Source of the DNA: Bacillota bacterium | Lineage (GTDB): Bacteria > Bacillota > Desulfitobacteriia > Desulfitobacteriales > JAJXUE01 | Assembly: GCA_021783135.1 (NCBI GenBank) | Contig: JAJXUE010000002.1 | Coordinates: 36,625-100,624 of the forward strand | DNA: 64,000 nucleotides | Reading direction: 5' to 3' | Shown: piece by piece, positions 42,923-50,233 of the stretch | Layout: each line of letters begins with the position of its first letter | How positions within the stretch are numbered: the first letter of the stretch is position 1 | The notes under the pieces: model-generated | What the model was told of the DNA's origin: nothing | The model's database searches: none | Seen by the model: the letters and a program-made list of their open reading frames with translations, nothing else | Translations under genes and position numbers: made by a program

Positions 42923-43435
42923 CTATTCCTGCCGAACCTCGATACTGCTGGCACCGGCAGAGATATTAAGGTCAACCGTACTGGCTGCGGTGGCGTAATT
43001 AGCCGATGTATAGACAAAATTTGAGTTGCATGTCCGCGGCACCCGTGTTTAATTCCAGCGTGTTGACTTTAAGGTGAGACAGATCCAGCATTCCTTTTGC
43101 CGCTCCGGTATTAATCGCTAAATCAAGCGGTATTTTGTCGGTCAATTGCAATGCAAGTTTTTCGCCGCGCACATTGCCGGCAGTAAGCCGTCTAGGGCTG
43201 TTGAGAGTGAGCTTGGCAGTATTCATTTCCGGCACAAAGCTAACCGTTGGTCTGCCGCTGTAGGTGGTGAAGCTGCCTTGTGCAAAGCCTTGGTCAGTAG
43301 CACCAAGATTTAGTTCCGCGCCCAGAGCATTGATCTCCACACTGCCGCGACTAATCGAAGAGGAAAGCGGATAGTCCAGGTTTACGGTTGCGGCTGACTT
43401 TTGCCCCTACGGGAGCGATACAGACGTTTTGTCAT
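42923..43435 (-). pseudogene. Decayed PspC/LiaF-like gene
   Basis: Three frames carry pieces of one gene. From an ATG at 43435 the sequence reads MTKRLYRSRRGK, the usual start of PspC-domain proteins, then stops. A second frame (track ORF 42999-43340, extended upstream) reads SAATVNLDYPLSSSISRGSVEINALGAELNL...LELNTGAADMQL, a toastrack domain like those of LiaF/DUF2154 proteins. A third frame, reached by removing one T near 43015, finishes with VYTSANYATAASTVDLNISAGASSIEV and a stop at 42923. The PspC body and membrane spans are missing. This looks like an internal deletion plus a frameshift in an envelope-stress sensor gene. Confidence 0.72.
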
Positions 43436-43673
43436 GCAGCAGTTTCTTCCCTTCTCTTCAATGTGTGGCACCTCATTGTGCGCCCAGACGTTATGTCCAT
43501 ATTTTACCATAACTCACCAATAAAGAGTCTTTTTTTGAAGAATTTTTGGGTTATTTTGGGGTGATTTCAGTGAAGGTATTTTCCGTGCTAAGGTTAATTA
43601 AGCAGTAGGGCTAACTAACTCTTGTATTTTATGCAAGCGGCAAAGCCGGTAACACAAAAGGAGGGGTTAAACC

Positions 43674-44264
43674 TTGACTCACCGCGAGACGATTGCGCAG
43701 TTTATTCATAAAGTTGGTCTGCATCCTGCCTGGGGCGTCAATCATTGCCAGCGTGTCTACCACATGATTCCGGAAATTTGCGGCACTCATGCTTATGATG
43801 ATGAAGTAATCTTTATAGCAGCCATGCTGCATGACGTGGGCTCCTACCCAGGCTACGCCCTGCCCAACATGGATCACGCCTTGCGTTCCAAAGGCATAGT
43901 CGGCAATCTGCTTAATGAGCTCCATTATCCAGGCGAAAAAATTCCTTGTGTTTTAGAGGCAGTTGAAAGCCACATGTTTTATTCCGAACCTGGCCGCTCG
44001 ATTGAGGCGATCCTGTTGCGCGATGCCGACATCCTCGATTTTTTAGGCAATATCGGGCTAGTCCGCTTGCTCAGTTTAGTCGGCCTTGATGAATGGGCGG
44101 CAACCCCGGAAGAAGCGTTGGAGCGAGCCAAAACTTTTGCTGAAGCGTTGCCGGGCAAACTGCAAACCAGAATTGCCAAGCGCATTGCGCTCAAACGCCG
44201 CGAAGAAACCTTGCGTTTCTTCAACGGCCTCAAACGCCAAACCGTTAATTACCTGTATCTGTAA
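43674..44264 (+). CDS. HD-domain phosphohydrolase
   Basis: The 196-residue protein starts at a TTG with AAAGGAGGGG upstream. HD-superfamily metal ligands are visible in NHCQRVYHMIPE, then AAMLHDVGSYPGYALPNMDHALRSKGI, and later ESHMFYSEPGRSIEAILLRDADILDFLG. The family includes nucleotide phosphohydrolases and uncharacterised small HD proteins; the substrate is unknown. It is the first plus-strand gene of a short plus-strand island and is followed by a hairpin at 44315-44347. No partner gene is obvious. Confidence 0.85.
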   Translation: MTHRETIAQFIHKVGLHPAWGVNHCQRVYHMIPEICGTHAYDDEVIFIAAMLHDVGSYPGYALPNMDHALRSKGIVGNLLNELHYPGEKIPCVLEAVESHMFYSEPGRSIEAILLRDADILDFLGNIGLVRLLSLVGLDEWAATPEEALERAKTFAEALPGKLQTRIAKRIALKRREETLRFFNGLKRQTVNYLYL

Positions 44265-44314
44265 CAGGAAGTACAACTATAAGTCCAACATCCGGACTCA
44301 CAACTGTGTAAATA

Positions 44315-44347
44315 TTAGGTGCAGCGAGTTGGAAAGACTGCACCTAA
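44315..44347 (+). terminator. Hairpin after the HD-domain gene
   Basis: A perfect ten-base inverted repeat (TTAGGTGCAG/CTGCACCTAA) with a 13-base loop lies 50 bases after the stop. The following bases are C-rich, not T-rich, so termination is uncertain. Confidence 0.45.
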
Positions 44348-44406
44348 CCCCCTGTGACGCAGGAAATTAGATAAATTTGTCGAAACACTTCGGGATACTG
44401 TCGAGT

Positions 44407-44442
44407 TACTTATCGAAGTGCTTATCGAAGTACTTATCGAAA
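44407..44442 (+). repeat. Three 12-base direct repeats in the TPR/ligase leader
   Basis: TACTTATCGAAG, TGCTTATCGAAG and TACTTATCGAAA follow head to tail, with a degenerate fourth copy just before (44395-44406). They lie 50-90 bases upstream of the TPR start and create the spurious N-terminal extension of the track ORF. They could be operator sites. Confidence 0.6.
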
Positions 44443-44493
44443 AATATTTTCCGAAGCATTATTTCCAAGCGTCAAGTTTATATGGGGGTCGAC

Positions 44494-45039
44494 ATGAATT
44501 TTCCGCAGTCGAGTAATCGTCACATCTCTGCCAAAGGGCGCACCACGTTGGTCAGCGCTTTGCTTGTAGGAGTATTAGTTGTATTTACAATTACTTTGCA
44601 CTTAGGTCAGCAGCAAGACAGCGTTTTTCTCAATGATAACAATCTGTTTCAAACGGCTTTGTCAGTCCAGACCCAAGACCCAACCCAAGCGGAGCCGTTG
44701 TTGCGACAATTGCTGGTGACCCATACTGACAGCTATTTACTCTTATGGGACTTGGCCGACGTCCTGGCGGCAGAGCACAAGTATGCTGAAGCGGCGCAAT
44801 ATTACACCTTGGCCCGCCACGCACGGCCGATTCTAGTATCCGACCAACAATATCTTTTGTCATATGCCACCACCCTGTTTAACCTAGGTGAGCTTAAACT
44901 AGCGCAGCAGTATTTGAGCCACGCCGGGCCCAATGTGTTCAGTTCTAACGATAACCCTCAGCTTACCCAGCAAGTTAACACGCTGCAACTGCAGATTGAC
45001 AAAACGCTTGCCAGCTCGATTGGAGGTGCCAAGCGATGA
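44494..45039 (+). CDS. Membrane-anchored TPR protein paired with O-antigen ligase
   Basis: The ATG at 44494 is preferred over the track start at 44377. It has a GGGGGT site, the protein then begins MNFPQSS like its paralogue MNFSVNG at 37590-38090, and the upstream extension is encoded by a tandem repeat. The 181-residue product has one span (LVSALLVGVLVVFTITLHL), GQQQD directly after it, and TPR-like pairs (LWDLADVLAAEHKYAEAAQYYTLA, YATTLFNLGELKLAQQYLSHA). It overlaps the ligase gene by four bases (ATGA). The conserved pairing of this TPR type with a Wzy_C ligase in two places suggests a functional complex. Confidence 0.82.
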   Translation: MNFPQSSNRHISAKGRTTLVSALLVGVLVVFTITLHLGQQQDSVFLNDNNLFQTALSVQTQDPTQAEPLLRQLLVTHTDSYLLLWDLADVLAAEHKYAEAAQYYTLARHARPILVSDQQYLLSYATTLFNLGELKLAQQYLSHAGPNVFSSNDNPQLTQQVNTLQLQIDKTLASSIGGAKR

Positions 45040-46562
45040 AACGCAAGATGAAACCTGATATCTTCATCGGCGACCGATTAATTGTCAATATCCTATTGTT
45101 GTTCCTCAGCGTATTCCCGTTAATCATGCATCCGGCACAATCTTTTATAACCAGCCCCCTCATAGTTTCTAACTGGCTAAATTCAGGTACTAAAAGCGAG
45201 TTTTATGTTCACTATAAGTTCATATTTTTACTCATAACCGCCGCTATTTTGGTCATGCTTTTCTTAGTTAAACTGTACCGAGATAACTATGAGATTACAG
45301 CTAATTACAGCAATCTTCCGTTGTTTATCTTAGTATGTGTTATTGCACTATCGGCCCTGTTTGCCAAATACAAAACTGTGGCTCTGTTCGGTCTTTGGGA
45401 TCGACATGAGGGTGCACTGACATATTGCATTTACTTTGCCTTATGCTTCATCGCTGCTAATGTACTCCCGAGTCAAAGGCAGCTAAAATTGCTTGTGTTC
45501 ACATTAACTCCATTGATTGTACTTAATGCTATGACCAGTGTCGGAGCTATTTACGGGCACAATGTTTTGCAACTACAACCGTTTAACTCGCTTTTACTCG
45601 GCAATGCTTCCGCAGGTACTATCTTTATTACAACTTTGGAAAACCCTGATTACTTAAGCGGGTTTGGCGCAGTATGCTGTGCTTTGTTCACTGTTAAGAC
45701 CTTGCTTGCGGCAAACTGGGAAGATACCGCAATTAGCCTGGTATTTACGACTCTTGCCTTCGCGATGATTCTGGCCGCAACCGCCACGAGCGGCTTTTTG
45801 ACCCTGATTGTCCTTATCCCACTTTTCATCGCCCTGATGTGGCGTAGTGGTAATCGCAAAAGGTCTGTCATTAATGGCGTCCTAATACTAGTCTGCTTTA
45901 GTTTGGTTTTGTCTCTGCTCAGTCAGCAAAATCCCACGGTGTGGAATAAGTCATTCGGATTTTTCGGTGCAACAACTGTATCGCTTGAGTCTTCACTTAA
46001 GGCGCCGGCCATTCGTACCTCGCCTCAGGCAGCTTCAGTTGCATTCTCCAAAACAACCGGTACTCAAGGAGCTGCCTCTCGAACCGGTTCACCCCCCCCA
46101 GACGACTATGCTAGCTTACCTCAGCCTGGCATGTCAGCCGGAACAGGTCGCCTGTACATCTGGCGCAAGACTATTCCCATGATTAAGCGCCACCCCCTAT
46201 TTGGCTATGGCTTAGATACCTTGGGCTATTACTTCCCCCAAAACGATCCGGTCGGAATTGCGGAAGACTTTGGCCAGTTGCAGGAAAAACCGCACGACAT
46301 GTATTTAGATATTGCCTTTGGCGCAGGTCTAATCGCCCTGTTCGCCCTTATTTACCTCTTTATCCGTCATTTCTTAGCCAATCTTGTCCTATTGCGCCAC
46401 CCGATTCAATCCGAGCAAACAGTGGTCCTACTCAGTTTGTTTGCCGGGTGGTGTGCTTATTTAATCCAAGGTTTGTTTAATGATTCGGTGCTTAGCACCG
46501 CACCCCTATTTTGGATTCTATTTGGCTTTGGTATCAGCCTACTCCGACATCGGCCTGAATAG
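45036..46562 (+). CDS. O-antigen ligase/Wzy_C-family polytopic membrane protein
   Basis: The 508-residue protein has about 11-12 spans and a large external loop. The loop holds GTGRLYIWRKTIPMIKRHPLFGYGLDTLGYYFPQNDP, and EKPHDMYLDIAFGAGLIALFAL follows. The same landmarks in the same order occur in the paralogue at 36024-37577, including FGLWDRHEGALTY near the middle. The family moves lipid-linked glycans onto acceptors outside the membrane. A run of eight C (46092-46099) within the coding region encodes SPPPDD and is a potential slippage site. It is translated from an ATG overlapping the TPR stop. The acceptor is unknown; exported protein is plausible in a Gram-positive cell. Confidence 0.85.
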   Translation: MKRKMKPDIFIGDRLIVNILLLFLSVFPLIMHPAQSFITSPLIVSNWLNSGTKSEFYVHYKFIFLLITAAILVMLFLVKLYRDNYEITANYSNLPLFILVCVIALSALFAKYKTVALFGLWDRHEGALTYCIYFALCFIAANVLPSQRQLKLLVFTLTPLIVLNAMTSVGAIYGHNVLQLQPFNSLLLGNASAGTIFITTLENPDYLSGFGAVCCALFTVKTLLAANWEDTAISLVFTTLAFAMILAATATSGFLTLIVLIPLFIALMWRSGNRKRSVINGVLILVCFSLVLSLLSQQNPTVWNKSFGFFGATTVSLESSLKAPAIRTSPQAASVAFSKTTGTQGAASRTGSPPPDDYASLPQPGMSAGTGRLYIWRKTIPMIKRHPLFGYGLDTLGYYFPQNDPVGIAEDFGQLQEKPHDMYLDIAFGAGLIALFALIYLFIRHFLANLVLLRHPIQSEQTVVLLSLFAGWCAYLIQGLFNDSVLSTAPLFWILFGFGISLLRHRPE

Positions 46563-46631
46563 AGAAACGCTAGCACGAGGTACATCAAGAATTTTAACCT
46601 AGCGTTCGGACAGACGAAGAAAGGACTCAAT

Positions 46632-46672
46632 AAAAAAGGAGCAGGATCGATTTTGATTCTGCTCCCTTTTTT
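46632..46672. terminator. Bidirectional terminator between convergent genes
   Basis: AAAAAAGGAGCAG and CTGCTCCCTTTTTT form a stem flanked by A6 and T6, so it can end both the plus-strand ligase transcript and the minus-strand GIY-YIG transcript. Confidence 0.88.
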
Positions 46673-46696
46673 GCGCTAACAAGTTGTCCGTTAATT

Positions 46697-46957
46697 TTAG
46701 TCTGCAATAGTTTTAAAACCCACAACGAGCTCACTTTTGGCCTGGTGACCCAATTTCTTCAATTCGGCCTCACGCGAAAGCGCATCTCCTTTGCTCGCAT
46801 ACTCTTCCCAGTATACAAGCTCCACGGGGCGTCGGGCTCTGGTGCATTTCGAAGCTTTACCCGCTTGGTGGGCAGCAAGACGTCGGCTTAGATCAACTGT
46901 ATACCCGGCATAAAAACTGCCATCGGCACAGCGTAACAGGTAGGCGAAATGACTCAC
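46697..46957 (-). CDS. GIY-YIG nuclease-superfamily protein
   Basis: The 86-residue protein has the family marks FAYLLRCADGSFYAGYTVDLSRRLAAHQAGKASKCTRARRPVELVYWEEYASKGDALSREAELKKL, with the catalytic Tyr, Arg and Glu positions present. This is the UPF0213/YhbQ type of stand-alone GIY-YIG protein, thought to act in DNA repair or restriction-like roles but not well defined. The start is a GTG that overlaps the stop of the upstream beta-CASP gene (GTGA). A bidirectional terminator follows. Confidence 0.9.
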   Translation of the reverse strand: MSHFAYLLRCADGSFYAGYTVDLSRRLAAHQAGKASKCTRARRPVELVYWEEYASKGDALSREAELKKLGHQAKSELVVGFKTIAD

Positions 46958-48636
46958 TTTTGTCTGCCGTGATGTATTTTGGTCTCTACTAAGTCAGTCA
47001 TGGCTTGTAAATCTTCTAAAACCGCATTCATATCTTGCTCATGCTGATCTTTAGCCATCATGTCTTTAATCCGGCCGCGCAGTTTCATTAAGGCCTTGTT
47101 TACCTCAGCATGTGTAGGTTGATGTCGCTTTAATTGCGGCTGCTGAGTCTGGCGTGTATTCTGGCTAACTGTGGGATGTTCGCGCGTCAGGGCTTCATCC
47201 TCCGCGATCATTTCCGGTGACGGGGCAATCCGCTTGATACCAGTGTCCACCCATTCAAAGGTTTCTCCCAAGACCGGAATCATTGGCTCAATGCCGCTTT
47301 GGGCCTTAATCTTTTCCGCTAAAACTGCCTGTGCTTCCGGCTCGCCATGGATTAATATAATACCTTTAGCTTTGGCACCTGTACAAGCAACCCACTCCAG
47401 CAGTCCTTGCTGATCAGCATGCGCCGAAAAGCCATCAATATTTTCAATGTGCGCTTTGACTGCAATTTCCTCACCGTGAATTGTTACTTGCTTTTCCCCT
47501 TCCACCAGGCGACGGCCTAAAGTACCTTCTGCTTGGTAGCCGACAAATAATACTGTTGCCTCCGGCCGCCACAAATTGTGCTTCAAATGGTGTTTGATCC
47601 GTCCGGCATCAGCCATACCGCTGGCGGAAATGATGATGGAACGGCTTACCTCATTCAAACCAATTGATTCTTGTACGGACTGGGTCAAGTGCAAGCGCGG
47701 CAAGTTAAAGGGATTTTCGCCTTTACGGATTAATTCTCTGGTCTCATCGTCAAAATACGGTAAGCTTTTCTCAAATATTCCAGTGGCAGCAACCGCTAAA
47801 GGGCTGTCAACGTAGACATTAATCGGCGGAATTTGCTTACTATCGTTCAAGAGATTGATATAATACAAAAGGTCCTGAGTTCTTTCAATCGCAAACGAGG
47901 GGATAACCAGATTGCCACCCCTGTTATAGGTTGCATTAATGATATTTTTCAGCCGTTCCATCCGGTCTGAAGTATCCTCGTGCAAGCGGTCGCCATAGGT
48001 CGACTCCATAACGATATATTCCATATCGGGAACACAACTGGGATCTTGGATAAAGGGTTGATTTTTATTGCCGATATCCCCGGAGAACACGATCTTATAC
48101 AGCTTGTCCCCTTCAGTTACGCGTACTTCAATCATCGCCGAACCAAGAATATGACCGGCATCATGATAAATAACTTCTATGCCTGGAAACAATTGGATGG
48201 TTTGGTTATACTCAATTCCTTGGAAGTATTGCGTACACTCCGTTGCCTCGTCCGCGGTATAAATAGGCGTGAGCGGCGGGGCGCCTGCTCTGGTGCGTTT
48301 GCGGTTTTTACGTTCAACTTCCATCTCCTGAATGTGTCCGCTATCAGGCAACATAATTTTACACAACTCGACCGTGGCTTTGGTGGTTAAAACAGGGCCG
48401 CGATACCCGTCGCGATAAAGCTTGGGTACTAACCCGGTATGGTCGGTATGCGCATGGGTCAGTAGGCAGTGGTCAATCTCTTTCACATCAAAGGTGAATT
48501 GGTTATAGTTTCTCTCCTTAAGTCGGCGATTGCCTTGGTACAAACCGCAATCGACCAGGATTTTTTTGCCGTTGGCCTCCAACAGGTAACAAGAACCCGT
48601 AACAACTTTCGCTGCTCCAACAAAATGTACTTTCAA
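46954..48636 (-). CDS. Beta-CASP metallo-beta-lactamase ribonuclease (CPSF/TTHA0252-like)
   Basis: The 560-residue protein has the metal-binding HAHTDHTGLVPKL motif, later His/Asp ligands in HDAGHILGSAMIEV and FSGDIGNKNQP, and ESTYGDRLHED. The beta-CASP domain has IPSFAIERTQDLLYYIN and IIISASGMADAGRIKHHLKHNLW. The closing RMMBL segment reads VKAHIENIDGFSAHADQQGLLEW. A basic, Gln-rich C-terminal tail of about 90 residues (residues about 470-560) is extra to the core and may bind RNA. It is probably an RNA-processing or decay nuclease. It starts its transcription unit after a 357-base gene-free stretch with hairpins. Confidence 0.92.
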   Translation of the reverse strand: MKVHFVGAAKVVTGSCYLLEANGKKILVDCGLYQGNRRLKERNYNQFTFDVKEIDHCLLTHAHTDHTGLVPKLYRDGYRGPVLTTKATVELCKIMLPDSGHIQEMEVERKNRKRTRAGAPPLTPIYTADEATECTQYFQGIEYNQTIQLFPGIEVIYHDAGHILGSAMIEVRVTEGDKLYKIVFSGDIGNKNQPFIQDPSCVPDMEYIVMESTYGDRLHEDTSDRMERLKNIINATYNRGGNLVIPSFAIERTQDLLYYINLLNDSKQIPPINVYVDSPLAVAATGIFEKSLPYFDDETRELIRKGENPFNLPRLHLTQSVQESIGLNEVSRSIIISASGMADAGRIKHHLKHNLWRPEATVLFVGYQAEGTLGRRLVEGEKQVTIHGEEIAVKAHIENIDGFSAHADQQGLLEWVACTGAKAKGIILIHGEPEAQAVLAEKIKAQSGIEPMIPVLGETFEWVDTGIKRIAPSPEMIAEDEALTREHPTVSQNTRQTQQPQLKRHQPTHAEVNKALMKLRGRIKDMMAKDQHEQDMNAVLEDLQAMTDLVETKIHHGRQK

Positions 48637-48993
48637 CTAGCTCAGTCCTTCCCGTTAACTTAGTAGATAATAACTATATTTACTATTATGGTCTATAACA
48701 ATTAAGCGGTAATCATTTTTTGTCAGAATGATTACGAAAATGTAATTGTTAAATACGTAAATTCGCCTTTTAGGCGAGCTATTCCTGCCTAAATCCCAAG
48801 AAAAGCGCGCATCGGTTTCCTCTGAGCGCGCTTTTCCTCGTACTATCTTCCGCTGTCTTCGCCTAGTTGGCGAGGTTAAACTTTCAGATAGTGTAAATAA
48901 GCCAAGGACGGACTTCGCTTGAGTAAAACAAGCAAAGTCCGTCCTTGCGCAATTTGTCCGGCAACCAATTCAAATGCGTGTAGTAACGTTTAT
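48637..48993. other. Gene-free stretch with several hairpins
   Basis: No gene is seen. It contains the near-perfect 19-base inverted repeat at 48903-48947, a perfect ten-base GC-rich repeat (AAAAGCGCGC/GCGCGCTTTT) at 48801-48835, and a small CGCCT/AGGCG stem near 48763. The first follows the acidic-repeat gene. The promoter of the beta-CASP gene must also lie here, but I cannot pick it out. Confidence 0.5.
48903..48947 (-). terminator. Long hairpin terminator after the acidic-repeat gene
   Basis: Two 19-base arms (CAAGGACGGACTTCGCTTG and its complement with one mismatch) surround a seven-base loop, about 45 bases after the stop of the upstream minus-strand gene. Only a short T-rich tail follows. 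Confidence 0.65.
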
Positions 48994-50142
48994 TTAATTT
49001 TTGGTGCGGGTGCGATGTAGGATTCTGGCAACCCGCCGCGGATTTACACCTGAATCCCTATCTATGGTTGCATATTTTAGCCCGGACTCTCTGCTTAACT
49101 CCTGTTTTATCGCCAGTTCATCCGTCTCAGGTGCTTGATCTACTTGATCAAGCAGTAGCTGTTGTTCCGGCAGATAAAAGGCGAAATTAACCCCTTCCAG
49201 CGCGTAATTTTGCAGAATTTTACTGTTGGGAAAAATGATTTGTAAGCTTAGCCCCAGTCCGCGCGAGGGCCTTTGCGTAACTTGCACTGGTGCGTCGATA
49301 GGTGCTAAGGTTGTCTGCGACTGAGCTTCAGGTTCGGCAGTAACAGCAAAAACTGCGACAGAGTCTACCTCATTCTCTACCTCATCTTCTACCTCATCTT
49401 CTACCTCATCTTCTACCTCATCCTCTATCTCATTCTCTATCTCATCCTCTATCTCATCCTCTATCTCATCCTCTATCTCATCCTCTATCTCATCCTCTAT
49501 CTCATCCTCTATCTCATCCTCTATCTCATCCTCTATCTCATCCTCTATCTCATCCTCTATCTCATCCTCTATCGCATCCTCTATCGCATCCTCTACCTCA
49601 TCCTTACCCTTATCCTCTGCGATTGTCTGGGTGCTCTGGTTGCTCTGTGTGCTCTGCTCGCTCGACGCGAGTGGCGGCTCTGAGGTCACCACAGCAGGCT
49701 GTACATTGCTGAGCTCTAGTACCAATTCATCCTCAACTGACTCATCAAGCTCAACTACAGTTGGGTCCTCAATTGGCAGTTGCGTTATTACCGCTTCACC
49801 TTGCGGCGTAAAATCACTCGCTGGCTTTTGTTGATGTGCGACCAAGCCTATTGCCAAGATGCGCTCTAATTCTTGCGCAAAAGTTCCCAAACTCTGTTGT
49901 ACTTGGGCATCGGGCAACTTTTGGCTGATTATCTGATGCAAAATTTCCGGTAGGTAATCGTCTTGCACATCAAGCAGATCTTTCAGGTTTTGGCTCATCT
50001 GCGCTATCAAGTCGACTCCCCGGTTGACTTCCTTGTCCCGGGCACCATTTTGCAATAAACTGGCTGCAAGTGCACATTCAATTATCCGTTCCGTTGCATC
50101 GAGAATTTTCTTTTCTAAATCACGCGAATTGTTTTGGCTCAT
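48994..50142 (-). CDS. Hypothetical protein with a long acidic tandem repeat
   Basis: The 382-residue protein is not recognised. The N-terminal part (residues 1-120) is helical and hydrophilic (LEKKILDATERIIECALAASLL, LKDLLDVQDDYLPEILHQII). A Ser/Gln/Thr-rich linker leads to a repeat of about 80 residues with the unit EDEI or EDEV, encoded by 20 copies of a 12-base unit. A basic, conserved-looking C-terminal domain follows (RPSRGLGLSLQIIFPNSKILQNYALEGVNFAFYLPEQQLLL to PRRVARILHRTRTKN). The acidic stretch could be an extended rod, a charged brush or a single alpha-helix. No signal peptide or span is seen. It lies between the beta-CASP gene and the CODH/ACS operon. Confidence 0.65.
   Translation of the reverse strand: MSQNNSRDLEKKILDATERIIECALAASLLQNGARDKEVNRGVDLIAQMSQNLKDLLDVQDDYLPEILHQIISQKLPDAQVQQSLGTFAQELERILAIGLVAHQQKPASDFTPQGEAVITQLPIEDPTVVELDESVEDELVLELSNVQPAVVTSEPPLASSEQSTQSNQSTQTIAEDKGKDEVEDAIEDAIEDEIEDEIEDEIEDEIEDEIEDEIEDEIEDEIEDEIEDEIEDEIENEIEDEVEDEVEDEVEDEVENEVDSVAVFAVTAEPEAQSQTTLAPIDAPVQVTQRPSRGLGLSLQIIFPNSKILQNYALEGVNFAFYLPEQQLLLDQVDQAPETDELAIKQELSRESGLKYATIDRDSGVNPRRVARILHRTRTKN
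49369..49608. repeat. Tandem repeat, 20 units of 12 bases
   Basis: The plus-strand unit CTCATCCTCTAT is repeated head to tail over 240 bases, with 11 perfect consecutive copies at 49441-49572 and variant copies on both sides. It stays in frame within the coding sequence, so copy-number changes would lengthen or shorten the protein without a frameshift. Confidence 0.95.
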
Positions 50143-50206
50143 TGACCTTCACCCCACAGCTTTTCTCATCAATTTGTATGCCGCAAAGGACAACTTTATG
50201 TGAGGC

Positions 50207-50233
50207 AAAAAAAAATATCCGGCTAGCCGGATA
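50207..50233 (-). terminator. Terminator overlapping the stop codon of the HdrA-like gene
   Basis: TATCCGG-CTAG-CCGGATA is a perfect palindrome that includes the TAG stop of the last gene of the CODH/ACS run. It is followed on the minus strand by nine T residues. Confidence 0.9.

Noticed and set aside
44377-44493. N-terminal extension SKHFGILSSYLSKCLSKYLSK of the plus-strand TPR protein
   Set aside because: It is encoded by a tandem DNA repeat and is absent from the paralogue, while a good start lies at 44494.
36024-46562. True lipopolysaccharide O-antigen ligation
   Set aside because: The replication genes, ribosome sites and riboswitch point to a Gram-positive clostridial host, and no lipid A or Kdo core genes are present.
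49369-49608. Possible CRISPR array or other spaced repeat
   Set aside because: The units are 12 bases, contiguous, without spacers, and form an in-frame coding repeat.
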